Positions 1 through 7,926 of a stretch of 64,000 nt of DNA are shown piece after piece. The stretch is from Arsenicibacter rosenii. Lineage in GTDB: Bacteria; Bacteroidota; Bacteroidia; Cytophagales; Spirosomataceae. Numbering within the stretch: position 1 is the first letter of the stretch; each line of letters opens with the position of its first letter. The notes beneath the pieces were generated by a model. The model saw only the letters and a program-made list of their open reading frames with translations. It ran no database searches and had not been told where the DNA came from. The stretch spans positions 37,332 through 101,331 of the forward strand of contig NZ_MORL01000021.1 of NCBI RefSeq assembly GCF_001870735.1, given 5' to 3'. The position numbers and the translations under genes were made by a program.

Positions 1-1524
1 GGCAGCAACGACACGCTGCAATCACAACCTGTTAATCTGGGGGGGCTGGTTCCGGCCGATTCGGTGTATCTGAGTTTTTACTGGCAGATCCGCGGGTTAG
101 GCGAGCTGCCGGACGAAGATGATACGCTCAAACTCGAAATGCGCAATAATCTGGGCGTTTGGGAGACAGTATGGTATCAATACGGTGGGCGGCCTGATAA
201 TAACTTCCGGCAGGCGTTTGTGAGTATCCGGGCAACGAAATTTCTGTATGGTACGTTTCAGTTCCGTTTCCGCGCCATTGGCCGTTCATCGGGAGCATAC
301 GATACCTGGAACATTGACTACATCTACCTGAACAGCAAGCGGACGTTAACTGACCGATATATCCGCGATATTGCAACGCGGCAAGCTGTCGGCCCGTCGT
401 TTCTGAAACGGTATACCGCCATGCCACTGCATCAGTACCTGATCAATCCGGCTGCCGAAACCGCCGACTCTATCCGGACGGATATTGTTAACCTGTTTAA
501 CAACTTCAACTTTACCAGTTTCCGCTTTACGACGCAGGAACTGATTTCCGGGCGGCTGATTCAGGATACACAAACGCAATCGCGCCTGATCCCGTCACTG
601 AGGTCACAGACACTGAGTGTACCCCTGACCCCTGCCACCGGTTCTTTTGCGGCAGGAAAAGTCGTGCTGAAACATAAGTTTGACGTGCTGACGACGGATG
701 ATCAGAACCCGTCCATCCCAACGGTTAACCTGCGCCGTAATGATACCATTTCGGCCATTACAGTGCTGGATAACTACTACGCTTATGATGATGGTACCGC
801 CGAAGGGGCTACTCAAATCGGGAGGCTGGAACGGTGGGCCGTTCGGTTTATTCTGAATAAAGCAGACCGGATGTCTGGTATTTACGCCTACATCATGCCG
901 TTTAACGAAGATCAGACCGGCCAGTCGTTTACTATCCGGGTCTATGCTAACGATAAAGGAAAGCCCGGCACAGAACTGTACTACAAGTCATTTCCGATGC
1001 AGTACCCGCCAGCCCGGAATGGGTTTGTTGAATTCAGGTTTGATCGTCTTGTAGCCCTGACAGATACCTTTTTTGTCGGCTACCAGCAAATCAGTGAGGA
1101 CGATATTTCCCGGCTACGGCTGGGACTGGATAAAAACAGCCCGTTTGGCGCAGAGTTGTTTTATCGTGCGGGGCCTGGCACCGATTGGGTGCAGAACCTG
1201 AAAACGTCTCAGCTGGCCATTACAGGAGCCTTTATGATCCGCCCGATTATAGGAGGGCAGGGGGGGACGGTTGTCCTGGAAAATCCCGAAGAAGAAGCAA
1301 CTGCGCTGAAAGTGTATCCCAATCCGACATCAGGCCGGATTATGTGGAAAAATAAAGCCATAAAAAAACTGGAATTATTTGATCTGAACGGCCGTCCGAT
1401 CCATGTAATTGAACCAGCCTCTGGGCAACAAACGGCTGACTTACCGGGATTACCAACCGGCCTGTATCTGCTCCGGCTGAGTGATAGCCAACGGACAGCG
1501 GTGCAGCGTCTGCTGATTAATTAA
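1..1524 (+). CDS. T9SS type A sorting domain protein, 5' partial
   Basis: The reading frame is open from base 1, so the start lies before the window; 507 residues are visible. The last ~75 residues form a type A T9SS sorting domain: a KVYPNPTSG start, beta-strand segments, a GLYLLRLSDS turn and a basic LLIN end. Such domains direct export across the outer membrane by the type IX system, followed by cleavage and surface attachment or release. The upstream part has no catalytic motif I recognise; its beta-rich sequence (around GTFQFRFRAIG and the DTWNIDYIYL stretch) fits carbohydrate-binding or jelly-roll-like surface modules. The next gene begins 9 bases downstream, suggesting co-transcription. 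The sorting domain is secure, the remaining function unknown. Confidence 0.9.
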   Translation, partial: GSNDTLQSQPVNLGGLVPADSVYLSFYWQIRGLGELPDEDDTLKLEMRNNLGVWETVWYQYGGRPDNNFRQAFVSIRATKFLYGTFQFRFRAIGRSSGAYDTWNIDYIYLNSKRTLTDRYIRDIATRQAVGPSFLKRYTAMPLHQYLINPAAETADSIRTDIVNLFNNFNFTSFRFTTQELISGRLIQDTQTQSRLIPSLRSQTLSVPLTPATGSFAAGKVVLKHKFDVLTTDDQNPSIPTVNLRRNDTISAITVLDNYYAYDDGTAEGATQIGRLERWAVRFILNKADRMSGIYAYIMPFNEDQTGQSFTIRVYANDKGKPGTELYYKSFPMQYPPARNGFVEFRFDRLVALTDTFFVGYQQISEDDISRLRLGLDKNSPFGAELFYRAGPGTDWVQNLKTSQLAITGAFMIRPIIGGQGGTVVLENPEEEATALKVYPNPTSGRIMWKNKAIKKLELFDLNGRPIHVIEPASGQQTADLPGLPTGLYLLRLSDSQRTAVQRLLIN

Positions 1525-1532
1525 TCGTAACT

Positions 1533-2489
1533 ATGTCATTTTTTAAGCGTCTTTTTTCGCCAAAGGCAGTTGCCGTTCCGAAATCCGGCAAACCCGATAA
1601 TACCCTTGGGTTTGAGCAGATATTGTTATTTACGGGACTGGCTGAAAAAGGAGATTTTCCGACCCTTGAGGAGGCCTACCGCACTGCTCCATGGCACGAA
1701 CAGTCTCTGATTATAGAGGGCTTAGCGAACCAGCCGGATGCTCAGGCAAACCTCCTGGAAGCCTGGATGGGCAAACGGCCGGATGCCCATTTGCCCTTTT
1801 TGCTGATGGGTGCTATTCTGACGAAAGAAGCCTGGGATGCCCGTAGTTCAAAACTGGCGAAAGACGTAAGTCCTGAGCAGGCCAGCGCTTTTTTTGATCT
1901 GTTGAAAAGTGCCCGCGCAGCCCTGATGGAAGCTATTGAGCGAGATGGAAATGATCCCCAGTGCTATTCGCGGATGTTGCCTGTACTGATGGGGCTGGAA
2001 GAGGAAGAGGAGGTACTGATGGCTTATTTCCGGCAGGCAAAAACATTGGTACCGTCGCATCTGGGTGCCCATATGGCTATGCTGAATGCCTTAACGCCAA
2101 AGTGGGGGGGAAGTCATGAGCAGATGGATACCTTTCTGACCACGTACTGTGACGTAAAGACCTGGCCGCTGCTAACCGGCGTTCACCTGTCGGCGATGCT
2201 GGAAAAGTGGATACAGCTGAATTTTGACGGGCAGGAAGAGGCATTCCGGACCTATTTCGATGATGCGCAGCGTAAGCAAACGGTTTTAGCGCTTTACAAA
2301 GCCTATACCGATCCGGAAAATGTTGGTTTACAGACCTACATTACCAGGAACTATTTTGCCTTGCTGCTCATTAGAACCGGAGAAAAGGAGCTTGCCCGCC
2401 AGGAAATCAGGAAGCTTGAAGGCCGTATGACCATGATGCCCTGGAAACTGGTAGGCATTCATAACTATGCGACGCTCAGTCGGCTGTAG
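1533..2489 (+). CDS. Hypothetical protein, DUF4034-like, helical repeat
   Basis: A 318-residue soluble protein without a signal peptide, probably cytoplasmic. The sequence is alpha-helical with TPR-like spacing. The central part (YSRMLPVLMGLEEEEE, then PKWGGSHEQM around residue 190) resembles the W-GGS signature I associate with DUF4034-type proteins, but that match is from memory and only moderate. It starts 9 bases after the T9SS cargo gene and a rhodanese gene follows 33 bases later, so the three may share a transcript. No enzymatic motif is visible. The function is not known to me. Confidence 0.75.
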   Translation: MSFFKRLFSPKAVAVPKSGKPDNTLGFEQILLFTGLAEKGDFPTLEEAYRTAPWHEQSLIIEGLANQPDAQANLLEAWMGKRPDAHLPFLLMGAILTKEAWDARSSKLAKDVSPEQASAFFDLLKSARAALMEAIERDGNDPQCYSRMLPVLMGLEEEEEVLMAYFRQAKTLVPSHLGAHMAMLNALTPKWGGSHEQMDTFLTTYCDVKTWPLLTGVHLSAMLEKWIQLNFDGQEEAFRTYFDDAQRKQTVLALYKAYTDPENVGLQTYITRNYFALLLIRTGEKELARQEIRKLEGRMTMMPWKLVGIHNYATLSRL

Positions 2490-2522
2490 AGTAATTTCAA
2501 ACAGATTTTTTCAATACACATT

Positions 2523-2816
2523 ATGGATATTTCAGTTAGCGAATTAAAAGAACGCCTTGAAAAAGGCGAGAAGCTGAACTTCTTTGACGTCCGGGAGCCG
2601 AATGAATATGCAGAAGATAACCTAGGCGCTACGCTTATTCCGCTTGGCGAACTGCCTTATCGTATTGACGAGCTGGACGGCTTACAGGACGAAGAGGTAA
2701 TTGTTCATTGCCGTTCGGGTGCCCGGAGTGGCCGTGCGCAGCAGCTGCTGGAAGAAAACGGATTTAACAATGTCCGTAACGTAACCGGTGGCATTCTGGC
2801 CTACCGCGCCCTCTAA
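2523..2816 (+). CDS. Single-domain rhodanese-like protein
   Basis: A 97-residue single rhodanese domain. The active-site loop is CRSGAR (residues ~62-67), with the catalytic cysteine that carries a persulfide in thiosulfate or polysulfide sulfurtransferases; the upstream FFDVREPNEY and IPLGELPYRI segments are the usual CH2A-type landmarks. There is no signal peptide, so it is probably cytosolic, of the GlpE/PspE size class. The true sulfur donor and acceptor cannot be read from the sequence. It converges with miaA across a 23-base gap that holds a hairpin. Confidence 0.92.
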   Translation: MDISVSELKERLEKGEKLNFFDVREPNEYAEDNLGATLIPLGELPYRIDELDGLQDEEVIVHCRSGARSGRAQQLLEENGFNNVRNVTGGILAYRAL

Positions 2817-2824
2817 CAACAGAC

Positions 2825-2862
2825 GGGTTGCAGAACGGCCTAACCGCACTGTTCTGCAACCC
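2825..2862. terminator. Hairpin between rhodanese gene and miaA
   Basis: Perfect 12-bp arms (GGGTTGCAGAAC at 2825-2836 and its complement at 2851-2862) around a 14-base loop, spanning the ends of two convergent genes. It lacks a T-run on the plus side, so it may act as a bidirectional or 3'-end stabilising hairpin, not a classic intrinsic terminator. Confidence 0.5.
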
Positions 2863-3742
2863 ATGCCAGAATGCCGTTCAGATCATCAGCCGCAAACCAG
2901 GTATAACTCCCCTGATGCCTGAACCAGGTAAGCTGGCGTTTGGCATACCGCCGCGAATTCCGCTTCAGGAGTTCAACCATGGTTTGGTAATCATACGCTC
3001 CATCCAGGTATTCGAAGACTTCTTTGTAGCCTACCGTTTGCAGGGCATTATGTTGCCGGTATTCCGCCAGCGATGATACTTCTTCTACAAGGCCCATATT
3101 CAGCATCTGATCCATACGCAGGTCGATACGCCGGTAAAGTTCCTCGCGTGGCCGCTCAAGTGCACAGTAAATTGTTTTGAATGGCCGCGCTTTAACCGAT
3201 CGCTGCCGGAAGGATGAATATGGCTGACCGGTTGTCAGGCACACTTCCAGCGCCCGGACAACCCGCTGCCAGTTTTGCAGATCAGCTTCTTTTACATAGT
3301 CAGGGTCGAGTTGCGTCAGCTGGGTTTGTAACGCCGGTAATCCTTCCGATTCGAGCCGTTGCATCAGCGTATCGCGGATATTTCCCGCCGGGAGTGGAAT
3401 ATCATCTAAACCTGTACAAAGAGCCTGAATATAAAGGCCGGTTCCGCCCGTTACTACCACAATACTATGGTGCTGAAAGAGCTCGTCCAGTAAGGTCAGG
3501 GCTTCGCGTTCAAACTGTCCGGCACTGACCAGTTCGGTAACAGAGTGAGAGTCAATAAAGTGATGAGGAACACCTCTCATTTCGCCGGGTGTTGGTTTGG
3601 CGGTCCCGATAGATAATTCCTTATAAAGCTGGCGGGAGTCGGCCGAAATAATTTCAGTCTGCAGATGCCGTGCCACTTCAACACAAAGAGCCGTTTTGCC
3701 GACTGCCGTTGGCCCTGCAATTACTAATACGGTTTTATTCAC
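2840..3742 (-). CDS. miaA: tRNA dimethylallyltransferase MiaA
   Basis: A 300-residue enzyme that transfers a dimethylallyl group to N6 of adenosine 37 in tRNAs reading UNN codons, the first step toward ms2i6A. The P-loop GPTAVGKT is at residues 9-16, followed by the substrate-binding SADSRQLYK motif and VVTGGTGLYIQAL near residue 100, all in family order. Length fits the family (about 300). The ATG start gives the expected short N-terminus directly before the P-loop. The gene is monocistronic on the minus strand, convergent with the rhodanese gene and divergent from the HxlR regulator. Confidence 0.97.
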   Translation of the reverse strand: MNKTVLVIAGPTAVGKTALCVEVARHLQTEIISADSRQLYKELSIGTAKPTPGEMRGVPHHFIDSHSVTELVSAGQFEREALTLLDELFQHHSIVVVTGGTGLYIQALCTGLDDIPLPAGNIRDTLMQRLESEGLPALQTQLTQLDPDYVKEADLQNWQRVVRALEVCLTTGQPYSSFRQRSVKARPFKTIYCALERPREELYRRIDLRMDQMLNMGLVEEVSSLAEYRQHNALQTVGYKEVFEYLDGAYDYQTMVELLKRNSRRYAKRQLTWFRHQGSYTWFAADDLNGILAWVAEQCG

Positions 3743-4043
3743 GTATGATAAAAATAGTGACTGATAGTTACAAATAGGTGCGTATATGCATCAGGGTTTT
3801 TACCGGCTAAAATACGACTTTCAGACCAAACTACGCGATTTGACAACAGTCGGAAATGCTTACGTTCTGAGAATGTTTATTTTATAAAAATAAAAATAAG
3901 GTAACATTTGTTGGGCCATCTGAAAGTATTTAGGTATTTTTGGGAAATGTCGAAAATAAGTAGCTACCTTTGTTTGTAGAGGTTACAACCGCCTACAAGT
4001 CAGTAAGTTACCTACCCTGGGGTTAGAAAAAAGAAAGTTTTAC
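3743..4043. promoter_or_regulatory. Intergenic region between miaA and HxlR gene
   Basis: About 300 bases between divergent genes, AT-rich toward the right. On the plus strand TACCTTTG at 3965-3972 matches the Bacteroidota -7 element TAnnTTTG exactly, with a TTTG at 3939-3942 as a possible -33 element (22-base spacing). Transcription would start near 3979, giving a ~65-base leader for the HxlR gene. No -7 match was found for miaA. Confidence 0.5.
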
Positions 4044-4379
4044 ATGAAGGAGAATGTTTCTCAGCAGCTAATGAATGAGCACGAAATCCGTGTTTTGCGG
4101 AAAACGCTTGAAGTAATCTGTGGTAAATGGAGGCTTTTCATTTTATTACATCTGAACGATCAGACCCGTCGCTACGGAGAACTCCGTAAGTCAATTCCTG
4201 ACGTAAGCGAAAAGGTGTTAATTCAGGAATTAAAAGCACTTATTGAGATAGGCGTTGTTGAGAAACAATCCTACAATGAGGTACCGCCACGAGTTGAGTA
4301 CCGCTTGACACAGAAGGGGTTAACAGTTCTGCCCCAGCTTCTAAAATTACGTGAGATTGGCGAAATATTTATGAAGTAA
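4044..4379 (+). CDS. HxlR-family winged-helix transcriptional regulator
   Basis: A 111-residue protein with the HxlR signature: LEVICGKWRLFILLHL (residues ~18-33), followed by RRYGELRKSIPDVSEKVLIQELKALIEIGVV and the wing PPRVEYRLTQKG. These dimeric regulators often sense redox or reactive electrophiles, some through a conserved N-terminal Cys; a Cys is present just before GKW (ICGKW). There is no divergent oxidoreductase gene, so its target cannot be inferred. The stop is followed by a hairpin, separating it from the next gene. Confidence 0.95.
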   Translation: MKENVSQQLMNEHEIRVLRKTLEVICGKWRLFILLHLNDQTRRYGELRKSIPDVSEKVLIQELKALIEIGVVEKQSYNEVPPRVEYRLTQKGLTVLPQLLKLREIGEIFMK

Positions 4380-4411
4380 GCCACTCCGGAGTTCCTTTTC
4401 AACTATTTTGG

Positions 4412-4451
4412 ATGTCGTTGCGTTCTATCATTAACGTAGAACCAACGACAT
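4412..4451 (+). terminator. Terminator-like hairpin after HxlR gene
   Basis: Arms 4412-4427 and 4437-4451 pair (ATGTCGTTG...GTTCTA with TAGAACCAACGACAT, one bulged C) and are followed by TTATTTTA. It ends 7 bases before the next start codon, so it may terminate the HxlR transcript or act as an attenuator for the following gene. Confidence 0.65.
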
Positions 4452-4458
4452 TTATTTT

Positions 4459-5034
4459 ATGCGGGAACGGCGGAATAGTTTACGGATGATAATCGCTTTC
4501 GGGCTCCTGGCACTGCTGGTAGCAGGAAAGAACGTAATTCGTTCGGAGCGCGGCCCGTTTTCAAAGATATTGACGTTTGGTGGTTACCGTTTTCAGGTTG
4601 ATGCATCGGTAACTGAAACGAAACGATTATTGCAGATACGGGCCGTCAGGGGGAATACCTTGCTGACTGCATTTCATCTGCCAATTGACCGGCCGGTGCT
4701 GGACGCCCATGTTGCTGATCTGGACGACAACCACTTTCCGGAAATATATCTGTTTCTCAGCAGCGATGGCAGTGGCTCCCTCGGACGGGTCATCGGCTGG
4801 CAGTTTCTGAGCCAGCGGAAGGCTGAAATTAAAGCAGAAGGATGGCAGCTTAATGACGGGAGCTATATGGGACATGATAGCCTGTGGATTGAGGCCGGAG
4901 TCTTGTGTCGCCGGTTTCCGGTTTACCGGCCGGGAGATGCAAACGCACAGCCATCTGGCGGAGTACGGACGATCCGGTACCAGCTTCAGGCCGCCGGTGA
5001 ACAGTTTATTCTTAAACCGGCAGGAAATGAATGA
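4459..5034 (+). CDS. Putative PliI-like (i-type lysozyme inhibitor) protein
   Basis: A 191-residue protein with an N-terminal hydrophobic segment (residues ~9-22) that could be a signal peptide or membrane anchor. The body resembles PliI inhibitors as I remember them: VADLDDNHFPEIYLFLSSDG with GSGSLGRVIG, then GYMGHDSLWIEAG-like text (SYMGHDSLWIEAG), RRFPVYRPGDANAQPSGG and a closing IRYQL strand. PliI proteins are periplasmic and bind invertebrate-type lysozymes. The assignment rests on motif recognition only. It is isolated by a hairpin upstream and converges with a beta-barrel gene. Confidence 0.65.
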   Translation: MRERRNSLRMIIAFGLLALLVAGKNVIRSERGPFSKILTFGGYRFQVDASVTETKRLLQIRAVRGNTLLTAFHLPIDRPVLDAHVADLDDNHFPEIYLFLSSDGSGSLGRVIGWQFLSQRKAEIKAEGWQLNDGSYMGHDSLWIEAGVLCRRFPVYRPGDANAQPSGGVRTIRYQLQAAGEQFILKPAGNE

Positions 5035-5072
5035 GCCCGTGACTAAGACTGACTCATTCGAATTGGTCGAAA

Positions 5073-5861
5073 TTAAAACAATTGATAGCCTACCGTCAGG
5101 CTTGCGATACCAAGATATCCGGTTATCCCCTTATCATTGTATACACCCCCAACCGGGACAGCATACCGCAGATCGACTTCCAGCTTGGGTAACGGATTCA
5201 CCCCTATGCCCGCTTCCAGGGCAAACGTAAAGGGCTTTACCTGCAGAATGCCGGCATCACTGCTCAGCAGATCGGTGGTGCGTTCGGTGGAGACAGGTAT
5301 GGTCGGAACCCCAATCGAAGAATTCCCGTTGACCTGCCCCGTAATTTTCTGTTTCCCTTCGGCTTTGGCTACAAAAATAAAATTCGGGCCGGCAAAGATT
5401 CTCACTTTCTGATTGGCCAGGCGTTTGCCGATCAGAATCGGTACATTCACTGAGTGTAAGCTCGATTCGGAATCGCTGTGTAGTGTCCCCGTAACAAGGC
5501 CATTCGGAATCTGCACCGGTAACTGCTGACGGGCCAGTACGGCCAGGGCGTTGACATCAAGTGTCAGATCTGTTTTTTGCTTTAAGACAAACCGGTTGTA
5601 AGTGACTTCGGCCTGTAGAAAGAAACTGCCGACATCCTGTCGTCCCCATACACCGGCTGAGTAACCGATGCCGATACCGTTGTTTTTATTTTTAATCTCA
5701 GGAATTTGAAGCCCGGTCGAAATAGGTTGTGCTGGGATGTTTGTTGCCCCATGTGTAAAGGTACCACCGGCTTTTACGCCAAAAACGCGTTGTGCCTGTG
5801 CTGGTGCCTGCGATAACAGGCTACCAATAAGTAAGCAGGGAATCCAGAAATAGGTTTTCAT
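5073..5861 (-). CDS. Outer-membrane beta-barrel protein (PorT-like family)
   Basis: A 262-residue protein with a signal peptide (MKTYFWIPCLLIGSLLSQAP, cleavage after AQA) followed by alternating amphipathic strands, starting with FGVKAGGTFTHG and ending LTVGYQLF with a terminal aromatic residue, as in outer-membrane barrels. It looks like the outer membrane beta-barrel domain class common in Bacteroidota. Length fits an 8- to 10-strand barrel. The ligand or role is unknown. The gene stands alone, convergent with the PliI-like gene. Confidence 0.85.
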   Translation of the reverse strand: MKTYFWIPCLLIGSLLSQAPAQAQRVFGVKAGGTFTHGATNIPAQPISTGLQIPEIKNKNNGIGIGYSAGVWGRQDVGSFFLQAEVTYNRFVLKQKTDLTLDVNALAVLARQQLPVQIPNGLVTGTLHSDSESSLHSVNVPILIGKRLANQKVRIFAGPNFIFVAKAEGKQKITGQVNGNSSIGVPTIPVSTERTTDLLSSDAGILQVKPFTFALEAGIGVNPLPKLEVDLRYAVPVGGVYNDKGITGYLGIASLTVGYQLF

Positions 5862-6069
5862 AAGTACTTTATTTGACTTGGTAGGTTATAACATGTTTTC
5901 TTTTGTATGGATTGTGTTAACTTATTGAGTAGCCCAAAAACGAAGCTAGTTAAAATGATGTGTCGTACGCTAAAAAAGCCTGATTCTCTGTACAGATGAT
6001 GATGGACTTTTCGATGTGTTTTTACATTTTTGCTTCAGTTAACTAGTTATTCACTTAAACTTACAACGT

Positions 6070-6546
6070 ATGGGTCTGCTCAATTTCTTTAAAGGCGTAG
6101 GCGAAAAAATCTTTAACAAGGAACATGAGGCTCCGGCAGCTGAACCGGCAAAACAAGCCGAAGTTGAGCCACTGCGGGCCGGTGCATTGCTGGCTCACGT
6201 AAAGCAGCTCGGACTCGCATACAATAAGCTGACCATCAAGACAAAAGGTGATACAGTTACCCTGGAAGGCGAAGTAAAGTCGAACGAAGATGCCGAAAAA
6301 ATCGCACTGGCCGTGGGCAATGTAGAGGGTGTACATGTGGTAGACAATCAACTGGATGTAGTCGAGCCGGAACAGCCAAAAGGCCAGTTCCACACGGTTG
6401 AATCAGGCGACACGTTGTCGGCAATTGCCAAAAAGGTATACGGTGATCCGATGAAATACGGTATCATATTCGAAGCAAACAAACCGATGCTGAAAGATCC
6501 GGACCTGATCTACCCCGGGCAGGTGTTGCGGATTCCGCAGTTATAA
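6070..6546 (+). CDS. BON and LysM domain protein, Kbp (YgaU)-like
   Basis: A 158-residue protein with the layout of E. coli Kbp/YgaU: a short N-terminal MGLLNFFKGVGEKIF, a BON domain (residues ~45-95, ending VVDNQLDV) and a C-terminal LysM domain (residues ~105-157, FHTVESGDTLSAIAKKVYGD to IYPGQVLRIPQL). Kbp binds potassium ions and is cytoplasmic; no signal peptide is present here, which agrees. An acidic, Ala/Pro-rich linker (residues 22-38) precedes BON. It is single and ends at a strong bidirectional hairpin. Confidence 0.93.
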   Translation: MGLLNFFKGVGEKIFNKEHEAPAAEPAKQAEVEPLRAGALLAHVKQLGLAYNKLTIKTKGDTVTLEGEVKSNEDAEKIALAVGNVEGVHVVDNQLDVVEPEQPKGQFHTVESGDTLSAIAKKVYGDPMKYGIIFEANKPMLKDPDLIYPGQVLRIPQL

Positions 6547-6582
6547 TAATAAACGGCCGGTCTGAACCGGCCGTTTATTATT
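6545..6582. terminator. Bidirectional intrinsic terminator
   Basis: A perfect 17-bp stem (6545-6561 with 6566-6582) around the loop CTGA; the core is AAACGGCCGGT. A/T tracts on both sides make it serve both the BON-LysM gene and the convergent VOC gene, whose stop codon it touches. Confidence 0.9.
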
Positions 6583-6944
6583 TACCCGATCCGGAAATGC
6601 GGATTTTCAATAATGCCTAAGAGATTGCCCATCGGGTCGCGGACTACGGCTACTTTAATGCCGCCGCCAACATCCTGTACGGGTTCCTGAACGGTTGCTC
6701 CGAGTTCCAGTAACCGGTTATACATTTCGTCTATCTCACTGACACCCCAGTAGGCGACAGGCGTACCAATGCCCGGGGTTAAGTCCGGATCGAGTCCCAG
6801 CTCAAATCCACCGACGGAAAAGCCGACGTAAAATGGCTCGTCAAAATAAGGCGCAATGCCAAGCACCTGTGTATACCATGCTTTGGCTGCTGTCAGATCA
6901 GGTGCTGCGTAAATGGTAGTCCGTAGACCCAGAAATCCGCTCAT
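6582..6944 (-). CDS. VOC-family (glyoxalase/bleomycin resistance) protein
   Basis: A 120-residue vicinal-oxygen-chelate fold protein: RTTIYAAPDLTAAKAWYTQVLG at the N-terminus, a central GVSEIDEMYNRLLELGA and the closing AVVRDPMGNLLGIIENPHF. This paired beta-alpha-beta3 pattern is typical of small metal-dependent dioxygenases, glyoxalase-like enzymes or binding proteins; the Glu in the final strand (GIIEN) is the usual metal ligand position. Substrate is not predictable. It lies 11 bases downstream of the secreted nuclease gene and may be co-transcribed with it. Confidence 0.9.
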   Translation of the reverse strand: MSGFLGLRTTIYAAPDLTAAKAWYTQVLGIAPYFDEPFYVGFSVGGFELGLDPDLTPGIGTPVAYWGVSEIDEMYNRLLELGATVQEPVQDVGGGIKVAVVRDPMGNLLGIIENPHFRIG

Positions 6945-6955
6945 CGTAGTTGGAG

Positions 6956-7831
6956 TTAAAGGTTTGCATCAATGCGTGCTTCCAGAACGCGTTGTAAATC
7001 TTTGGGAACTTCAGAAAGGAAGTCATATCCTGTCATGCGTTCAATGTCTTTTATACTGGTCAGATAGGCCGTCCAGGGCTTGTCGGCTGCGGTTTGCCGG
7101 TTTGGAATACTAACGGCAATGATACGGGTATTGGTCGATAGTCTGCTAATATCGTTTGAGCCGACAGGCAATACGACAATGATTTTCCAGAGAGTGGCCG
7201 GTACGGTTATTTTACCATCGGCAATCCTGGAGGTTTGGCCCCCTTCGCCTGTTCCGCCCGTTCCGTCGGTTCCGGCAATGATATAGAGTTCATTACCGGC
7301 GCTGACCAACTGGCGGGAATAATCCTCCAGGCTTTTCCATACTTCGCGGTTATGGCGGGGTGCTTCCGGCACGATGTTTGTCATCAGAAAGGTAGCGCTG
7401 TTGTCGGCAGGAGACCCGTCGCGGTCGTCTGACGGGCAAAGATGCCCGCGATCAAAACCGGAGTTGGTGTAGTCTGAGGTTTTAACCGCATACCAGCCTG
7501 CGGGTAAATCAGGGTCGGGCCGGAAGTCGTTACCTCGTTTGACATCGCCTTTCCAGGCCGCGCTCATATGCCAGCTAACCCAGTTGGCGATAGCCCGTTT
7601 GCGGTTATACGACAGCGAATAAGCTGGTCTGGTAATGAGGTAATTATCCGGATTGCTGCTGCCGGCCTGACTTGGATTGCCGAGGGCGAGGTTATCATCT
7701 TTTGTCGGAGCCGTATTATTGACTACCGTTTTGGGCGCACCCGGTAAGCACCCTTGCAGAGAAGCGGATAAAATGATGAAAAGGCAAAACGTTGGCCAAC
7801 GCATCAGGCAATTAGTTGACTTTCTAAGCAT
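6956..7831 (-). CDS. DNA/RNA non-specific endonuclease, lipoprotein
   Basis: A 291-residue NucA/NUC1-type beta-beta-alpha-metal nuclease. The catalytic motif [11 protein letters not shown] (general base His in DRGH) is near residue 130 and the Mg-binding Asn lies in [15 protein letters not shown]. The N-terminus has a hydrophobic segment ending in LQGC, a lipobox, so the protein is probably a lipid-anchored envelope nuclease, likely used for extracellular nucleic acid degradation. A Gly/Thr-rich loop ([14 protein letters not shown]) is present. It is followed closely by the VOC gene and is divergent from the GT-C/TPR gene. Confidence 0.95.
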   Translation of the reverse strand: MLRKSTNCLMRWPTFCLFIILSASLQGCLPGAPKTVVNNTAPTKDDNLALGNPSQAGSSNPDNYLITRPAYSLSYNRKRAIANWVSWHMSAAWKGDVKRGNDFRPDPDLPAGWYAVKTSDYTNSGFDRGHLCPSDDRDGSPADNSATFLMTNIVPEAPRHNREVWKSLEDYSRQLVSAGNELYIIAGTDGTGGTGEGGQTSRIADGKITVPATLWKIIVVLPVGSNDISRLSTNTRIIAVSIPNRQTAADKPWTAYLTSIKDIERMTGYDFLSEVPKDLQRVLEARIDANL

Positions 7832-7917
7832 ACTTCGTGAACTTTACGATGGAATTAACCGGACATAGCAAAAACGGTACGCCGGACCAAAAAACTTTTG
7901 TAAAATAACTGTATTTA

Positions 7918-7925
7918 TACTTTTG
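7918..7925 (+). promoter_or_regulatory. -7 element TACTTTTG just before a start codon
   Basis: Exact TAnnTTTG match with a TTTG at 7897-7900 (17-base spacing). It ends one base before the ATG at 7927, which would put the expected start of transcription inside the gene. Either transcription starts elsewhere or the true arrangement is unusual. Confidence 0.35.
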
Positions 7926-7926
7926 T

